From: Citrus sinensis
Taxonomy: Eukaryota > Streptophyta > Magnoliopsida > Sapindales > Rutaceae
DNA: 64,000 nucleotides
NCBI RefSeq assembly: GCF_022201045.2
Contig: NC_068558.1
Coordinates: 6,167,501-6,231,500 of the forward strand
Reading direction: 5' to 3'
The notes under the pieces were generated by a model, which saw only the letters and a program-made list of their open reading frames with translations, was not told where the DNA came from and did no database searches. Shown one piece after another: positions 62,941 through 64,000 of the stretch. The first letter of the stretch is position 1. Every line of letters begins with the position of its first letter. The position numbers were made by a program, and so were the translations under genes.

Positions 62941-63706
62941 ATGAAGCTCGTTTGGTCTCCAGAGACAGCATCAAAAGCCTACATCGATACCGTTAAATCT
63001 GTAAGCAATTAATTGATAATCCAAGTGAAAAAGAAAAAAAAGGTTTTCATTTTCTTTGATAACCAACCCAGTTGTTAATTATTTGGTTTCTGGTTAATTT
63101 CGTCTGCAGTGCGAACTTTCTCATGAATCCGGGGTGGCGGAGCTGGTGTCAGCCATGGCAGCGGGCTGGGATGCCAGATTGATAGTGGAAACATGGTCAC
63201 ACGGGGGAGCCACAGCAACAAGCGTAGGCCTGGCTGTTGCAAGCCGACACACAGGTGGGAGACACGTGTGTTTAGTTCCCGATGAACGGTCAAGATCAGA
63301 GTACGTACATGCCCTCGGAGAGGCAGGTTTCTCACCACAAGTGATTACAGGTGAGGCTGATGATGAGGAGTTGATGGATGGGTTAGTTGATATAGATTTC
63401 TTGGTGGTGGATAGCCGCCGAAAGGACTTTGCCAGGGTGTTGAGGCTGGCCAACTTGAGCAGCAGAGGAGCAGTTTTGGTGTGCAAGAATGCTTACTCAA
63501 GAAATGATTCCACTTTCAGATGGAAGAATGTTCTTGATGGGAGGTCACGGCGGCTTGTTCGCTCCGTGTATCTTCCGGTGGGTAAAGGACTTGATATTGC
63601 ACACGTCGCTACCAGTGGTGCTGTTTCCAGCTCAGCCAAGGGTGGGAGCCGGTGGATCAAGCATCTTGATCGACAATCTGGTGAAGAGCATGTCATCAGA
63701 AAGTAG
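62941..63706 (+). CDS. DUF1442 protein, two exons
   Basis: A 218-residue protein of the plant DUF1442 family, whose function is not established; the fold is thought to resemble S-adenosylmethionine-dependent methyltransferases. Exons are 62941-63000 and 63110-63706, with a phase-0 GT-AG intron of 109 bp. The start MKLVWSPETASKAYIDTVKS is the family hallmark, and the first exon ends exactly after it. Further landmarks are GVAELVSAMAAGWDARLIVE, SRHTGGRHVCLVPD, and FLVVDSRRKDFARVLR in the middle. No signal peptide or membrane helix is present, so it is probably cytosolic. In Arabidopsis, from memory, DUF1442 genes lie beside CML13/14 and the LRR receptor At2g45340, both of whose relatives are in this window. 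Confidence 0.94.
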
Positions 63707-64000
63707 GTTTTCTTATTTATTACTAATAGATAATTCTTGGGGGAGCTGCCGGAGCTTTAAACCTTTTTTATTCATTCATTCGTCATCATATATACATACG
63801 CAACGTGGTAAATATAATAATATCATGTGCGGATGGTGGATGGATGAGAAACAATACTCATTGAGTTAAGAGTTATCATGTTAGGTTATGTATATTTATC
63901 TATTTGTTCATATATGTTATTTTTTAAGCCTTTCTTTTTTCCTCTGACTGAATCATTACTTGTGAATACATTTCCTCATAAAAACAACTAGAAAACATTC

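Overview
This window is nuclear DNA from a flowering plant, most likely a rosid eudicot. The genes have short GT-AG introns, the intergenic DNA is AT-rich and full of small transposons, and the proteins belong to plant families (CYP706, copper amine oxidase, UDP-glucuronate 4-epimerase, a calmodulin-like protein of the CML13/14 type, an LRR receptor kinase, DUF1442). The genus cannot be fixed from the sequence; the feel is of a Malvid such as Citrus, but that is a guess.

Layout. 1-2359: a decayed CYP706-type cytochrome P450, cut by the window edge. 2384-8805: a ~279-bp tandem duplication whose second copy was split by a full-length but dead L1-type LINE (2695-8577, minus) with a 10-bp target duplication. 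9337-9996: a solo LTR with an exact 5-bp duplication. 11249-13888 (minus): an intact copper amine oxidase in four exons. 14136-30440: about 16 kb of transposon-rich DNA with nested MITEs, a Harbinger-type element inside a degenerate repeat array, LTR relics, long-TIR elements and the relic of a second amine oxidase (22432-23174). 30884-32167: intronless UDP-glucuronate 4-epimerase. 34316-35428 (minus): NYN-domain protein with a C2H2 finger. 40044-45199: maspardin-like alpha/beta hydrolase in eight exons. 49164-49607 (minus): CML13/14-like EF-hand protein. 53931-56793: LRR receptor-like pseudokinase in four exons. 57414-59585 (minus): mitochondrial IBA57-like Fe-S assembly factor in five exons. 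62941-63706: DUF1442 protein in two exons.

The genes do not form one pathway. Several have related cell-wall or organelle roles: the epimerase feeds pectin synthesis, the amine oxidase makes apoplastic or peroxisomal H2O2 from polyamines, and IBA57 serves mitochondrial [4Fe-4S] proteins. The order CYP706 - amine oxidase - epimerase - C2H2/NYN - maspardin, with IBA57 further on, matches from memory the Arabidopsis At4g12130-At4g12330 block, so the gene skeleton looks ancestral and the novelty lies in the transposons between the genes.

I found no new defence system, gene cluster or CRISPR. The most interesting signals are structural. The LINE carries eight premature stops in ORF2, all explicable as C-to-T or G-to-A transitions. 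Two MITEs are nested with both 8-bp target duplications still readable. The P450 relic is broken by homopolymer indels. The amine oxidase has a GC-AG intron. The receptor lacks three catalytic kinase residues.
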